Shown piece by piece: positions 8,629 to 17,527 of a DNA stretch of 64,000 nucleotides; the first letter of the stretch is position 1, and every line of letters starts with the position of its first letter. The position numbers and the translations under genes were made by a program. The stretch is from Aalborgiella sp040079635. Its GTDB lineage: Bacteria > Pseudomonadota > Gammaproteobacteria > Burkholderiales > Burkholderiaceae_C. Below the pieces are notes generated by a model that was given only the letters and a program-made list of their open reading frames with translations, was not told the DNA's origin and did no database searches. The stretch covers positions 6,655 through 70,654 of the forward strand of contig JBEBJY010000008.1 in NCBI GenBank assembly GCA_040079635.1. The letters run 5' to 3'.

Positions 8629-10365
8629 TCAGTGGTTGTCTCTAGGCACTTGTGAGCCGCGTTTACCCACTAAAAAGTCTAAATCAACACCTTCATCGGC
8701 TTGCAGAACGTGGTCGATGTAGAGTTTCCAATAGCCTGAGTCCATTGGGGGCTTAGGCGGTGTCCACGAAGCTAGACGGCGCGCTAATTCTTCGTCGCTG
8801 ATGTGCAGATGCAGTTTGCGCTCTGGCACATTTAATTCAATCACGTCGCCGTTTTGCACCACGGCCAAAGGCCCACCCGCAGCCGCTTCAGGCACGGTAT
8901 GTAAAACTACCGTGCCGTAAGCTGTGCCGCTCATGCGGGCGTCGCTGATGCGCACCATGTCGGTGATGCCTTTGCGCAAAATTTTTGGCGGCAAGGGCAT
9001 GTTCCCTACCTCAGCCATACCCGGATAGCCCTTAGGGCCGCAGTTTTTAAGAACCAAAACACAGTTCTCGTCGACATCAAGATTTTCGTCGTTGATGCGC
9101 TCGTCAAAATCTTCTTTGTTTTCAAACACCACGGCGCGACCTTTGTGCACTAGGAGCGATGCCGTAGCAGCACTCGGTTTAATCACTGCGCCACGGGGTG
9201 CAAGGTTGCCTTTCAAAATGGCGATACCCGCTTTTTCTTTGAAAGGGGTTGCCAAAGGTGTAATCACATCGGTGTTGTAGTTTTCTGCCCCCACCAAGTT
9301 TTCAGCGACTGTGCTTCCTGTCACTGTGACAATGTCTGTGTGTAAGAGATGAGAAATTTCTTTCATCACCGCTGGCAAACCGCCCGCGTAGCAAAAATCC
9401 TCCATCAGGTATTTGCCAGAGGGTTGCAGGTTGACCAAACAGGACAAATCACTGGCGAGTCGGTCAAAATCTTCAATACAAAGTTCAACGCCAATACGTC
9501 GCGCCATCGCTACCAAATGGATGACTGCATTGGTTGAGCCGCCTATCGCTGCCAGCGTAACAATGGCGTTTTCAAAGGCTTTGCGCGTCATCACTTTGGA
9601 TAACTTCATATCTTCATGCACCATCTCAACCGCGCGTCGCCCTGCCATACGCGCCAATACATTTCGACGGCCGTCCACGGCTGGGTACGCAGCATTGCCA
9701 GGCAGGCCAATGCCCAAAGCTTCTACCATGCTGGCCATCGTCGAAGCTGTGCCCATCGTCATGCACGAGCCGTGGCTACGGTGCATGCAGCTTTCAGCCT
9801 CAAAAAAGTCTTGCAACTTCAATGTGCCTGCGCGAACTTGCTCGCTCATACTCCATACACCCGTACCCGAGCCCAGTTCTTGGCCGCGCCATTTGCCACT
9901 GAGCATAGGACCACCACTCACGCCAATGGTGGGTAAGTCAACGCTGGCCGCGCCCATCACCAAAGAAGGCGTCGTTTTGTCACAGCCCATGAGCAGCACA
10001 ACGCCGTCAATCGGGTTGCCACGAATGCTTTCCTCCACATCCATACTTGCCAAGTTGCGGTACAACATAGCGGTAGGTCGCAGCAGTGTTTCGCCCAATG
10101 ACATCACAGGGAATTCAAGCGGAAAGCCACCGGCTTCATACACCCCGATTTTCACTTGCTCCGCCAACGTGCGAAAGTGCGAATTGCAGGGTGTCAACTC
10201 GCTGAAGGTATTGCAAATGCCAATCACAGGACGACCATCAAACTGGTCATGCGGCACGCCCTTGCCTTTGACCCAACTGCGGTAAGCAAAGCCATCGCGG
10301 TCTTGACGGCCAAACCACTGTTGGCTGCGGAGTTCGTGGGCTGGTTTTTTAGGTGTTTGGGTCAT
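8629..10365 (-). CDS. IlvD/Edd-family sugar-acid dehydratase
   Basis: A 578-residue Fe-S dehydratase of the IlvD/Edd superfamily. Cys ligands are visible in LLMGCDKTTPS (about residue 130) and HRSHGSCMTMGTASTM (about residue 200), the latter in the form typical of pentonate/hexonate dehydratases rather than true IlvD. LAAIGGSTNAVIHL follows. It probably removes water from an aldonate to give a 2-keto-3-deoxy acid. The surrounding idonate/gluconate-type dehydrogenases make gluconate or a related aldonate the likeliest substrate, which is inference. I chose the ATG at 10365; a longer open frame to 10452 would translate through a GGGTATACCC palindrome and other promoter-like sequence. It is divergent from the 2-hydroxyacid dehydrogenase gene. 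Confidence 0.85.
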   Translation of the reverse strand: MTQTPKKPAHELRSQQWFGRQDRDGFAYRSWVKGKGVPHDQFDGRPVIGICNTFSELTPCNSHFRTLAEQVKIGVYEAGGFPLEFPVMSLGETLLRPTAMLYRNLASMDVEESIRGNPIDGVVLLMGCDKTTPSLVMGAASVDLPTIGVSGGPMLSGKWRGQELGSGTGVWSMSEQVRAGTLKLQDFFEAESCMHRSHGSCMTMGTASTMASMVEALGIGLPGNAAYPAVDGRRNVLARMAGRRAVEMVHEDMKLSKVMTRKAFENAIVTLAAIGGSTNAVIHLVAMARRIGVELCIEDFDRLASDLSCLVNLQPSGKYLMEDFCYAGGLPAVMKEISHLLHTDIVTVTGSTVAENLVGAENYNTDVITPLATPFKEKAGIAILKGNLAPRGAVIKPSAATASLLVHKGRAVVFENKEDFDERINDENLDVDENCVLVLKNCGPKGYPGMAEVGNMPLPPKILRKGITDMVRISDARMSGTAYGTVVLHTVPEAAAGGPLAVVQNGDVIELNVPERKLHLHISDEELARRLASWTPPKPPMDSGYWKLYIDHVLQADEGVDLDFLVGKRGSQVPRDNH

Positions 10366-10403
10366 TTGAAATGTAAATTTTTGCGATTGAGGATGAAAAT
10401 TTC

Positions 10404-10413
10404 GGGTATACCC
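10404..10413. promoter_or_regulatory. GGGTATACCC palindrome upstream of the dehydratase
   Basis: A perfect 10-bp palindrome 39 nt upstream of the chosen dehydratase start, in the region divergent from the 2-hydroxyacid dehydrogenase gene. It could be an operator for the FadR-type GntR encoded at 11491. I did not find the same sequence before the ABC genes, so support is thin. Confidence 0.3.
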
Positions 10414-10531
10414 TGAGGCTTTAATGGTCTTATGGTAATACGATAGCGACATTAACGCAAACCTTGATTTAATTCAAGTTGCAGGGATAAAAATAATAGT
10501 TTTAAACGTTTTTTGAAGTTTTGGAGCAAAT

Positions 10532-11470
10532 TTGTCTAAGCCAGAAATATTAACAGTTGCAAAGCTGTGGCCACCCTATTTAGAAGAGTTGCAACAGACT
10601 TATGTTGTGCATGATCGTACCCATGAATTAGATGCTGCCGCTTTTGCACAAATTGCGCCACGCATCAAAGCTATTGCAGGTGGGGGAGAGTCGCAGGTGA
10701 CGCGTGCTTTGATGTCGCAGTTGCCAGCGTTAGAGATGATTTCCGTCTTTGGTGTCGGTTATGACCGCTACGATCTAGCTGCCGCACGCGAGCGCGGAAT
10801 ACCAATCACCAATACACCTGATGTTTTGACAGACGATGTCGCAGACATGGGTATTTCCCTCATGCTCGCCATCGCACGCACCATCCCGCAAGCGGATAAA
10901 TATGTACGCGAGGGTAAATGGCCAAACGGCCCTATGCCGCTAGCACGTAAAGTAACGGGTGCGCGTTTAGGTATTGTTGGCTTGGGACGCATTGGCAGTG
11001 CTATTGCCCGCAGGGCTGCAGGCTTTGACATGAGCATTGCTTATACGTCGAGAAATAAAGTGGTTGATAGCCCTTATGCCTATTACTCAACGCCAGCAGC
11101 ACTTGCTGCTGAGGTGGATTTTTTGATGATTATCACACCTGGTGGTGCAGCCACAAAAGGCTTGATCAATGCTGAGGTGTTGAAGGCATTGGGATCAAAA
11201 GGATATTTGATCAATGTGGCGCGTGGTTCTGTTGTTGAAGAATCTGCGCTGATTACTGCATTGCAAAACAACGTAATTGCTGGTGCGGCTTTGGATGTGT
11301 TTGAAAACGAACCCCATGTCCCAGCAGCTTTGTGCGCGATGAGCAATGTCGTGCTTGCGCCGCATGTTGCCAGTGCAACTTGGCAAACGCGCAGAGCTAT
11401 GGCTGATTTGGCATTTGGCAATTTGCAGGCGCATTTTGCTGGCAAGCCTTTGCTCACGCCTGTTCCATAA
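10532..11470 (+). CDS. D-isomer-specific 2-hydroxyacid dehydrogenase (GhrB/2-ketogluconate reductase-like)
   Basis: A 312-residue NAD(P)-dependent reductase of 2-keto acids to D-2-hydroxy acids. GLGRIGSAIARRAAGF (about residue 150) is the nucleotide-binding turn. NVARGSVVEE gives the catalytic Arg, ALDVFENEP the Glu, and LAPHVASAT the His. The start is TTG, supported by GGAG 5 nt upstream (10523-10526) and a matching N-terminus (SKPEILTVAKLWPPYL); no in-frame ATG exists until well into the domain. The GntR gene follows 20 nt later. In a sugar-acid locus it may reduce 2-ketogluconate or hydroxypyruvate; substrate not determined. Confidence 0.85.
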   Translation: MSKPEILTVAKLWPPYLEELQQTYVVHDRTHELDAAAFAQIAPRIKAIAGGGESQVTRALMSQLPALEMISVFGVGYDRYDLAAARERGIPITNTPDVLTDDVADMGISLMLAIARTIPQADKYVREGKWPNGPMPLARKVTGARLGIVGLGRIGSAIARRAAGFDMSIAYTSRNKVVDSPYAYYSTPAALAAEVDFLMIITPGGAATKGLINAEVLKALGSKGYLINVARGSVVEESALITALQNNVIAGAALDVFENEPHVPAALCAMSNVVLAPHVASATWQTRRAMADLAFGNLQAHFAGKPLLTPVP

Positions 11471-11490
11471 ACGATTAAATAAAAGTTAAC

Positions 11491-12234
11491 ATGATTAAAA
11501 ACGTTCACGGCAACACGGTGGACTTCCTTGGTGAAGCGATTGTTGCTGGGCGTTATTCAGAGGGAGGAGCGATTCCGCCCGAACCCGTATTGTGTGAGGA
11601 GTTAGGCGTTAGCCGAACGGTGGTGCGCGAAGCTATCAAGTCGTTGGTCGCTAAAGGATTGATACACACAGGCCCTAAAGTGGGCACACGTGTATTGTCT
11701 GCGGATCAGTGGAACTGGTTTGATGCTGACGTGATTGCTTGGCAATCAAAGGCGGGTTTAACGGCTGAATTTATTCGAGACTTGCAAGATTTGCGACGCG
11801 TGGTCGAGCCTGCAGCTGTGCGATTTGCAGCGATGCGCGCTACTGCTGCTGATATTGCGAATATTGAAGAAGCCTATGCTGGCATGAAAAAAGCTGTTTT
11901 TGAAGGCGGTGACTACATTACTTTTGACTTGCGTTTTCATCAAGGCTTGCTCGCAGCATCACACAACCGCATGCTTGTGCAAATGAGTAAGGCTTTGAGT
12001 GCTTTGTTGCGAACCAGCTTTGAGTTATCAACGGCCAAAAAAGATGGCCCTTTGAGTTCTTTGCCTTTGCATAGAGCCGTTCTTGATGCGGTTGCTGCAC
12101 ATAACCCCGTGCAGGCTGAGTTAGCCATTTGTCGATTGATTGACAGTGCACATACAGATATTGAAGAAATCCTGACGTCGCGCAGACGCTTGCCGCGAGT
12201 GAATCGACCTGCTTCCGAATTGAAAGCAGCTTGA
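11491..12234 (+). CDS. FadR-type GntR regulator (FCD domain)
   Basis: A 247-residue regulator. Residues ~10-75 are the winged helix (GGAIPPEPVLCEELGVSRTV, VREAIKSLVAKGLI); residues ~90-230 form the FCD ligand domain, with LRRVVEPAAVRFAA and the metal/ligand-type His residues in DLRFHQGLLAASHN. It sits between the 2-hydroxyacid dehydrogenase and the ABC importer genes, all on one strand. It is thus the obvious candidate controller of the sugar-acid locus. FadR-type proteins of this kind usually repress in the absence of a sugar-acid ligand; that is family knowledge, not shown here. Confidence 0.9.
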   Translation: MIKNVHGNTVDFLGEAIVAGRYSEGGAIPPEPVLCEELGVSRTVVREAIKSLVAKGLIHTGPKVGTRVLSADQWNWFDADVIAWQSKAGLTAEFIRDLQDLRRVVEPAAVRFAAMRATAADIANIEEAYAGMKKAVFEGGDYITFDLRFHQGLLAASHNRMLVQMSKALSALLRTSFELSTAKKDGPLSSLPLHRAVLDAVAAHNPVQAELAICRLIDSAHTDIEEILTSRRRLPRVNRPASELKAA

Positions 12235-12306
12235 TATTGCAATGGATATTAAATTTAATTTTTTCGTTCCCGTAAGTAAGTTAGAAACCACTAAGGAGAC
12301 TGTTCT

Positions 12307-13680
12307 ATGAAATTTAAATTACTCGCAACAGCAGCTTGCATGACCACGGCGATGCTCGTCGGTGGCCATGCGGCTGCGCAAGAGAAACTCACCGTTTGGT
12401 GGGCCAAAGGTTATTACAAGGCTGAAGACGATGCGCTTTTCGCTGCTATCAAGAAGTTCGAAGCCAAGACAAAAGTCAAGGTTGAGTTGTCGCAATATGC
12501 ACCGCAAGAAGCAATACCGAAATCGGTTGCTGCAATGGACGCAAAAAATCCGCCTGACGTTGCTTATGCGGACGTCTATGACTTTCAGGTTGCAGGCAAA
12601 TGGGCGTTTGACGGTAAATTGGAAGATGTCAGTAGCATCATTGACCCAATGCGAAGCAAATTTGCGCCAAACACGGTAGAGACAGCCTTCTTGTACAACG
12701 ATGTTGACAAAAAACGCGCCTACTATGCCTTTCCGATGAAGCAGCAGACCATGCACATTCAATATTGGGCAGACATGCTCACAGAAGCTGGTTTGAAAGA
12801 AAGTGACATTCCTACCAACTGGAAAGACTATTGGACATTCTGGTGCGACAAGGCGCAAACAGCACATCGTCAAAAATCTGGAAATCGGACTTTTGGTATT
12901 GGTCAACCCATGGGTGTGGATTCCAGCGACTCGTTTTATTCATTCCTGACATTTATGGATGCGCACAATGTCAAGCTGGTAAGCGATAGCGGAAAATTAT
13001 TGGTGGATGATCCAGCTGTGCGTGCAGGTTTGATTGCAGCATTGACTGACTACACAGGTATTTATACGCGCGGCTGTACACCACCTTCGTCTTCAAACTG
13101 GAAAGACCCGGACAACAACGTTGCGTTCCACAATAAAACGACACTTGCAACTCACAATGCTACTATTTCAATAGCGGCAAAGTGGCTGGATGACTCGACC
13201 AATGCGTCACTCACACCAGAGCAGCGCGCGACTGCTGGTAAAAACTACAACGAGAACATCCGCACTGCTGGTTTCCCGAACAAGCCAGATGGAAGCAAAA
13301 TGCAGTACCGCTCGGCAGTTAAAGTCGGTGTGATATTCAAAGACGCTAAAAACATCAAGCGCGCGAAAGAGTTTGCTGCGTTCATGATGGCTGAAGAAAA
13401 CTTAGGCCCTTACGTTGAAGGATCTCTGGGGCGTTGGTATCCTGTAACCAAAACCGGTCAAACAAGTGCGTTTTGGAAAGGTGATAAACACCGTTTAGCT
13501 GTTCACAACCAGTTCCAAGCTGGAACGGTCAATTTCGAATTCACTAAAAACTACAAATTCACAATTTTGAACAACGAAAACGTTTGGGCAAAAGCGATGA
13601 ACCGTGTGGTCAGTGAAAAAGTGCCTGTTGATAAAGCAGTCGATGAAATGATTGCTCGTATCAAAACGGTAGCGAATTAA
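12307..13680 (+). CDS. Carbohydrate ABC transporter substrate-binding protein (family 1)
   Basis: A 457-residue periplasmic solute-binding protein with a clear signal peptide (cleavage near AAAQE, residue ~25) and a mature start KLTVWWAKGYY typical of family-1 sugar-binding proteins. An AAGGAG-type ribosome site (12293-12298) precedes the ATG. It heads the importer set followed by two permeases and an ATPase. Aromatic residues such as WW and WADM are consistent with carbohydrate stacking. The ligand is unknown; the enzymes downstream suggest a hexonate (idonate, gluconate or ketogluconate) or a sugar alcohol precursor. Confidence 0.88.
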   Translation: MKFKLLATAACMTTAMLVGGHAAAQEKLTVWWAKGYYKAEDDALFAAIKKFEAKTKVKVELSQYAPQEAIPKSVAAMDAKNPPDVAYADVYDFQVAGKWAFDGKLEDVSSIIDPMRSKFAPNTVETAFLYNDVDKKRAYYAFPMKQQTMHIQYWADMLTEAGLKESDIPTNWKDYWTFWCDKAQTAHRQKSGNRTFGIGQPMGVDSSDSFYSFLTFMDAHNVKLVSDSGKLLVDDPAVRAGLIAALTDYTGIYTRGCTPPSSSNWKDPDNNVAFHNKTTLATHNATISIAAKWLDDSTNASLTPEQRATAGKNYNENIRTAGFPNKPDGSKMQYRSAVKVGVIFKDAKNIKRAKEFAAFMMAEENLGPYVEGSLGRWYPVTKTGQTSAFWKGDKHRLAVHNQFQAGTVNFEFTKNYKFTILNNENVWAKAMNRVVSEKVPVDKAVDEMIARIKTVAN

Positions 13681-13721
13681 TCATCTCATCAAAATTTAAA
13701 CGGTAGTAATTTAGAAAATGG

Positions 13722-14636
13722 TTGACCAGTATGGGCTGGCAACCACTCACTAATATTTTTGACATGACCATATTGACACACGCCGCAGCTGGGTTGCCCA
13801 ACCAATCGATCAAAAAAGGTCTAACCTCTTGGGAGTTTTGGGGCAGAATTTTGCTCATTCCCTATGCCTTGCTATTTTTGATTTTTGTTTTATACCCAGT
13901 TGGCTACGGCTTATGGCTTGCGAGCAACCCGAGTAGTTATGTCAAACTTTTTGACGATCCAATTTTTTATCGAACAGTAGTAAATACAATTATTTTTCTC
14001 GCTATTGGCATCAATTTAAAAATGCTCTTGGCATTGTTCTTATCTGGTTTTTTTGTTCACAACCGCACATGGATCAAATGGCTTTCTTTGATTTTCATTT
14101 TGCCGTGGGCAGTTCCCTCTATTCCAACCATTTTGTCTATGCGGTTCATGTTGAACCCAGAGTGGGGTGTGATCAATACTTTGATTTTTAAACTCACGGG
14201 AACAGACGGCCCAAACTGGTTGAACGATCCGACGTTGGCGTTGTCCCTTTCGATTTTGGCGCACATCTGGAAATCATTGCCGTTTTGGACTTTGATTTTG
14301 GTGGCCGCACGCTTAGCTATTCCCACCGAACAATATGAAGCGGCTTCGGTTGATGGTGCAACCAATTGGCAAAAATTTAAATACATTTCTTGGCCATCTT
14401 TGAAAACGGTTTACCTCACTTCAACTTTGCTTTCAACGATTTGGTCACTCGGTGATTTCAACAGTGTTTACTTGCTAACGGGTGGTGGACCGGCAGATCT
14501 AACGCATGTATTGGCGACGCTCGGCATTCGTTATTTGCGCTTGGACCAAATTGATTTAGCTATGGCATCGATCGTGGTTGCCATGCCTATGGTGTTGCCA
14601 TTGGTCTATTTCATGATGAAGCGTTTGTCTAAATAA
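13722..14636 (+). CDS. Sugar ABC transporter permease 1
   Basis: A hydrophobic protein of up to 304 residues with about six transmembrane segments (the first around LLIPYALLFLIFVLYPVGYG) and the EAA loop EQYEAASVDGATNWQKF that contacts the ATPase. It is a MalF/UgpA-type inner membrane component. The start is uncertain: TTG at 13722, ATG at 13731 or ATG at 13764 are all in frame and none has a good ribosome site. It follows the binding-protein gene by ~40 nt and pairs with the permease at 14668. Confidence 0.88.
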   Translation: MTSMGWQPLTNIFDMTILTHAAAGLPNQSIKKGLTSWEFWGRILLIPYALLFLIFVLYPVGYGLWLASNPSSYVKLFDDPIFYRTVVNTIIFLAIGINLKMLLALFLSGFFVHNRTWIKWLSLIFILPWAVPSIPTILSMRFMLNPEWGVINTLIFKLTGTDGPNWLNDPTLALSLSILAHIWKSLPFWTLILVAARLAIPTEQYEAASVDGATNWQKFKYISWPSLKTVYLTSTLLSTIWSLGDFNSVYLLTGGGPADLTHVLATLGIRYLRLDQIDLAMASIVVAMPMVLPLVYFMMKRLSK

Positions 14637-14667
14637 GTGCCTATATTAGGACAACAAAAGTACCACA

Positions 14668-15519
14668 ATGAAGCCCATTACTCTAAAAAAAGTTACAACT
14701 GAAGCCAAGCTTCTGTTGATTGGTATCCCAGTATTCCTCTGGACCATGATTCCGGTTTATCACATGATTTTGTTTGCTATTTCACCAAGGGACAAAGCAA
14801 CATCAGGTCAACTATTTCCGAAAAATCCAACACTGGATAATTTTGGAGTCGTGTTTGAGCAAAAGCATATTTATTTGACGCATTTTTGGCAGCAGCTTGG
14901 TAATTCGTTTGTGATTGCATTCTCGGTTGCGATCATTACCTTGTTTATTGCAACGACAGCAGCGTTTGCCATCAGCCGCCTTAAAGTTCGTGGTGGTAGA
15001 ACGGTGATGAATTTGGCTTTGTGCACCTACTTCATTCCCGCAGCGTTTTTGGCTGTGCCTATGTACAAAACCATGAGCAGCTATGGCTTGCTCAATAACC
15101 ATTGGTCATTGATCTTAGCGATGGTTACTATTGCATCACCTTACTGCATCTGGGTGCTGAAGCAAGCGTCTGATAAATTACCTTATGAATTGGATGAAGC
15201 CGCAAAAATGGATGGTGCTACAGCCATGCAATTGTTCCGCTTGGTGTATTTGCCTTTGATGGTTCCATCCTTGGTGGCTGTCGGAACGTATTCACTGTTA
15301 CTGGCTTGGAACGAATATTTGTATGCATTCTTGTTGCTTTCAAAAGAAGATACGCTGACCCTAGGTGTCGCGCTAGGTAATTTTTTAGGTGCCGATGACT
15401 CGCCGTGGGAGCTTTTGATGGCGACAGGATTGCTCTATGCATTGCCACCTGCCGCTATTTATTACACCTTCAAGCGGTATATGGTTTCTGGTTTGACTGC
15501 GGGTGCAGTAAAGAGCTAA
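14668..15519 (+). CDS. Sugar ABC transporter permease 2
   Basis: A 283-residue MalG/UgpE-type permease with six predicted transmembrane helices. The N-terminal LLLIGIPVFLWTMIPVYHM helix is followed by a periplasmic stretch, and the EAA loop is YELDEAAKMDGATAMQLF. It lies 31 nt after permease 1 and forms the heterodimeric channel with it. Lower GC and A-rich codons match the two preceding genes, so the importer seems to have moved or evolved as a unit. Confidence 0.9.
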   Translation: MKPITLKKVTTEAKLLLIGIPVFLWTMIPVYHMILFAISPRDKATSGQLFPKNPTLDNFGVVFEQKHIYLTHFWQQLGNSFVIAFSVAIITLFIATTAAFAISRLKVRGGRTVMNLALCTYFIPAAFLAVPMYKTMSSYGLLNNHWSLILAMVTIASPYCIWVLKQASDKLPYELDEAAKMDGATAMQLFRLVYLPLMVPSLVAVGTYSLLLAWNEYLYAFLLLSKEDTLTLGVALGNFLGADDSPWELLMATGLLYALPPAAIYYTFKRYMVSGLTAGAVKS

Positions 15520-15584
15520 TAACACTTTTTTTAATTTTGATTCTTTGCATTTTTAGACACACATTTAATTAAGAAGACAGACTT

Positions 15585-16655
15585 ATGGCATCCGTATCCT
15601 TCCGCAATATTGAAAAATCTTTTGGTAAAACCAAAATCATCCACGGCATCAGTTTTGATATTCAAGACGGCGAATTCGTCGTTTTGGTAGGCCCTTCGGG
15701 CTGTGGAAAGTCTACCTTGCTGCGTATGCTGGCCGGCTTGGAAGAAATCAGCGGCGGCGACATTGCCGTAGACGACAAGATTGTGAACGACCTCGAATCT
15801 AAAGACCGTGACATCGCCATGGTGTTCCAAAGCTATGCCTTGTATCCGCATATGACGGTGCGTGACAACATGGCCTTTAGTTTGAAATTGCGCAAAGCGG
15901 AGGCCGCGATTACGAATGAGCGTGTCAACAAAGCTGCCAAAATTTTGAACCTGGATGTTCTGCTTGATCGTTTTCCGCGTGAACTCTCAGGCGGTCAACG
16001 CCAGCGTGTTGCTATGGGTCGAGCGATCGTGCGCGACCCGAAAGTCTTCTTGTTTGATGAGCCGTTGTCAAACTTGGACGCGAAATTGCGCGTTTCCATG
16101 CGGGCTGAAATCAAAGCGCTGCACCAGCGCCTGAAAACGACCACGGTGTATGTCACGCATGATCAAATTGAAGCGATGACATTGGCTGATCGCATTGTGG
16201 TCATGCATGACGGCATCATTGAGCAAATTGGCACGCCCTTGGAGTTGTTTGATCGACCTGGTAATTTGTTCGTAGCGCAATTTATCGGTTCACCCTCTAT
16301 GAATGTGTTTGAGGGAAAATTACGTATTGTTGACGGCAAACCTGTCGTTGAAGCCTTGGGCGTGAATTGGCCTGTGGAGCGTGTGAGTCAGGGCAGTGAT
16401 GGACAAGCCGTCAGTTATGGGATTCGACCAGGTGATATCAGTTTGAAAGATTCTGGGCTAGGTATTGCTGCCAAAGTCATTGTGGTAGAACCTACCGGCG
16501 CAGAAACTGAGTTGCTGCTCGAAGTCGGTGGTACACAAATTGTCACCGTCATGCATGGGCGAACAGACGCCAAGCCTGACGATATTGTTCAGCTGCATAT
16601 CAATGCGAACAAAGCACATATTTTTGAAGCACAAACGGGCAAACGCTTAGATTAA
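15585..16655 (+). CDS. Sugar ABC transporter ATP-binding protein (MalK/UgpC type)
   Basis: A 356-residue ATPase: Walker A GPSGCGKST (residues ~38-46), Q-loop MVFQSYALYPHM, signature ELSGGQRQRVAMGRAI (~135), Walker B VFLFDEPLSNLD and the H-loop VTHDQIEAMTLAD. The C-terminal ~110 residues form the TOBE/OB regulatory domain of carbohydrate importers. It completes the SBP-permease-permease-ATPase set at 12307-16655 and is followed 41 nt later by the SDR gene, so enzymes and importer are probably co-transcribed. Confidence 0.94.
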   Translation: MASVSFRNIEKSFGKTKIIHGISFDIQDGEFVVLVGPSGCGKSTLLRMLAGLEEISGGDIAVDDKIVNDLESKDRDIAMVFQSYALYPHMTVRDNMAFSLKLRKAEAAITNERVNKAAKILNLDVLLDRFPRELSGGQRQRVAMGRAIVRDPKVFLFDEPLSNLDAKLRVSMRAEIKALHQRLKTTTVYVTHDQIEAMTLADRIVVMHDGIIEQIGTPLELFDRPGNLFVAQFIGSPSMNVFEGKLRIVDGKPVVEALGVNWPVERVSQGSDGQAVSYGIRPGDISLKDSGLGIAAKVIVVEPTGAETELLLEVGGTQIVTVMHGRTDAKPDDIVQLHINANKAHIFEAQTGKRLD

Positions 16656-16696
16656 ATTTTGTAGCTACGCTTGCTTGGTTTAGATATATTTGAACG

Positions 16697-17461
16697 ATGA
16701 AAAATCAATTTAATTTAGACGGTCGCCTAGCGCTGATCACTGGCTCGTCAGCTGGTATCGGTTTTGGACTTGCCAGAGGCTTGGCGCAAGCTGGCGCTAC
16801 AGTCGTTCTCAATGCGAGAAACGAAGAAAAACTGCTTGCAGCCGCTGAGCAACTTCGCAGCGAAGGTTTCACCATTCATTCGCGTTGTTTCGATGTGACA
16901 CAAGAGCGCGAAGTGCAATCTGCAGTTCAGGATATTGAACGAACTATTGGCGCGATTGATATTTTGATCAACAACGCTGGCATGCAGCGCCGTGCGCCGT
17001 TAGAAGAGTTCAAAACCAGTGACTGGCATGAGCTGATGCGCACCAATGTGGACAGCGTATTTCTAGTCGGTCAAGCTGTTGCCAAAGCCATGATTCCCCG
17101 TAAATGCGGCAAGATCATCAACATTTGCTCGGTGCAAAGCGAGCTGGGCAGACCCAATATTGCCCCCTACACGGCCAGCAAAGGCGCTGTCAAAATGCTG
17201 ACCAAAGGTATGTCGATTGACTGGGGGCCACACGGCATTAACGTGAATGGCATTGGTCCTGGTTATTTCAAAACCGAATTGAATGAGAAGTTGGTGAGTG
17301 ACCCACAATTCAGCGATTGGCTGATCAAACGCACGCCAAGCAGGCGCTGGGGCAATGTGGAAGAGTTGACGGGCGCTGCCGTTTTTTTAGCCAGCGATGC
17401 ATCGAGTTTCGTTAATGGTCATATTTTGTATGTTGACGGAGGCGTCACTTCTACGTTGTAA
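16697..17461 (+). CDS. SDR-family gluconate 5-dehydrogenase-like oxidoreductase
   Basis: A 254-residue classical short-chain dehydrogenase. TGSSAGIGFGLARGL (residues ~15-30) binds the dinucleotide, NNAGMQRRAP is the family's stabilising loop, ICSVQSELGR gives the catalytic Ser and YTASKGAVKML the Tyr-x3-Lys. The N-AGMQRR and GPGYFKTELN features are those of gluconate 5-dehydrogenase (IdnO), which interconverts 5-ketogluconate and gluconate. The next gene is IdnD-like, so the pair reconstructs L-idonate to 5-ketogluconate to D-gluconate. Assignment to this exact sugar is inference from family and neighbour. Confidence 0.82.
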   Translation: MKNQFNLDGRLALITGSSAGIGFGLARGLAQAGATVVLNARNEEKLLAAAEQLRSEGFTIHSRCFDVTQEREVQSAVQDIERTIGAIDILINNAGMQRRAPLEEFKTSDWHELMRTNVDSVFLVGQAVAKAMIPRKCGKIINICSVQSELGRPNIAPYTASKGAVKMLTKGMSIDWGPHGINVNGIGPGYFKTELNEKLVSDPQFSDWLIKRTPSRRWGNVEELTGAAVFLASDASSFVNGHILYVDGGVTSTL

Positions 17462-17527
17462 AAATGGCCTCGCTATTGCGGGCAATCTTGTAATTATTTG
17501 AATTTTTAGAATTTGTTGGAGATAACC

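Noticed and set aside
10366..10452. Longer N-terminus for the IlvD/Edd dehydratase
   Set aside because: The extension is not family-like and would read through a palindrome and promoter-like A/T-rich DNA; ATG at 10365 fits the family start.
13156..13182. AATGCTACTATTTCAATAGC in the sugar-binding protein gene as a repeat copy
   Set aside because: Only the short A/T-rich inverted half matches, with no CCGGCG block; chance is likely.
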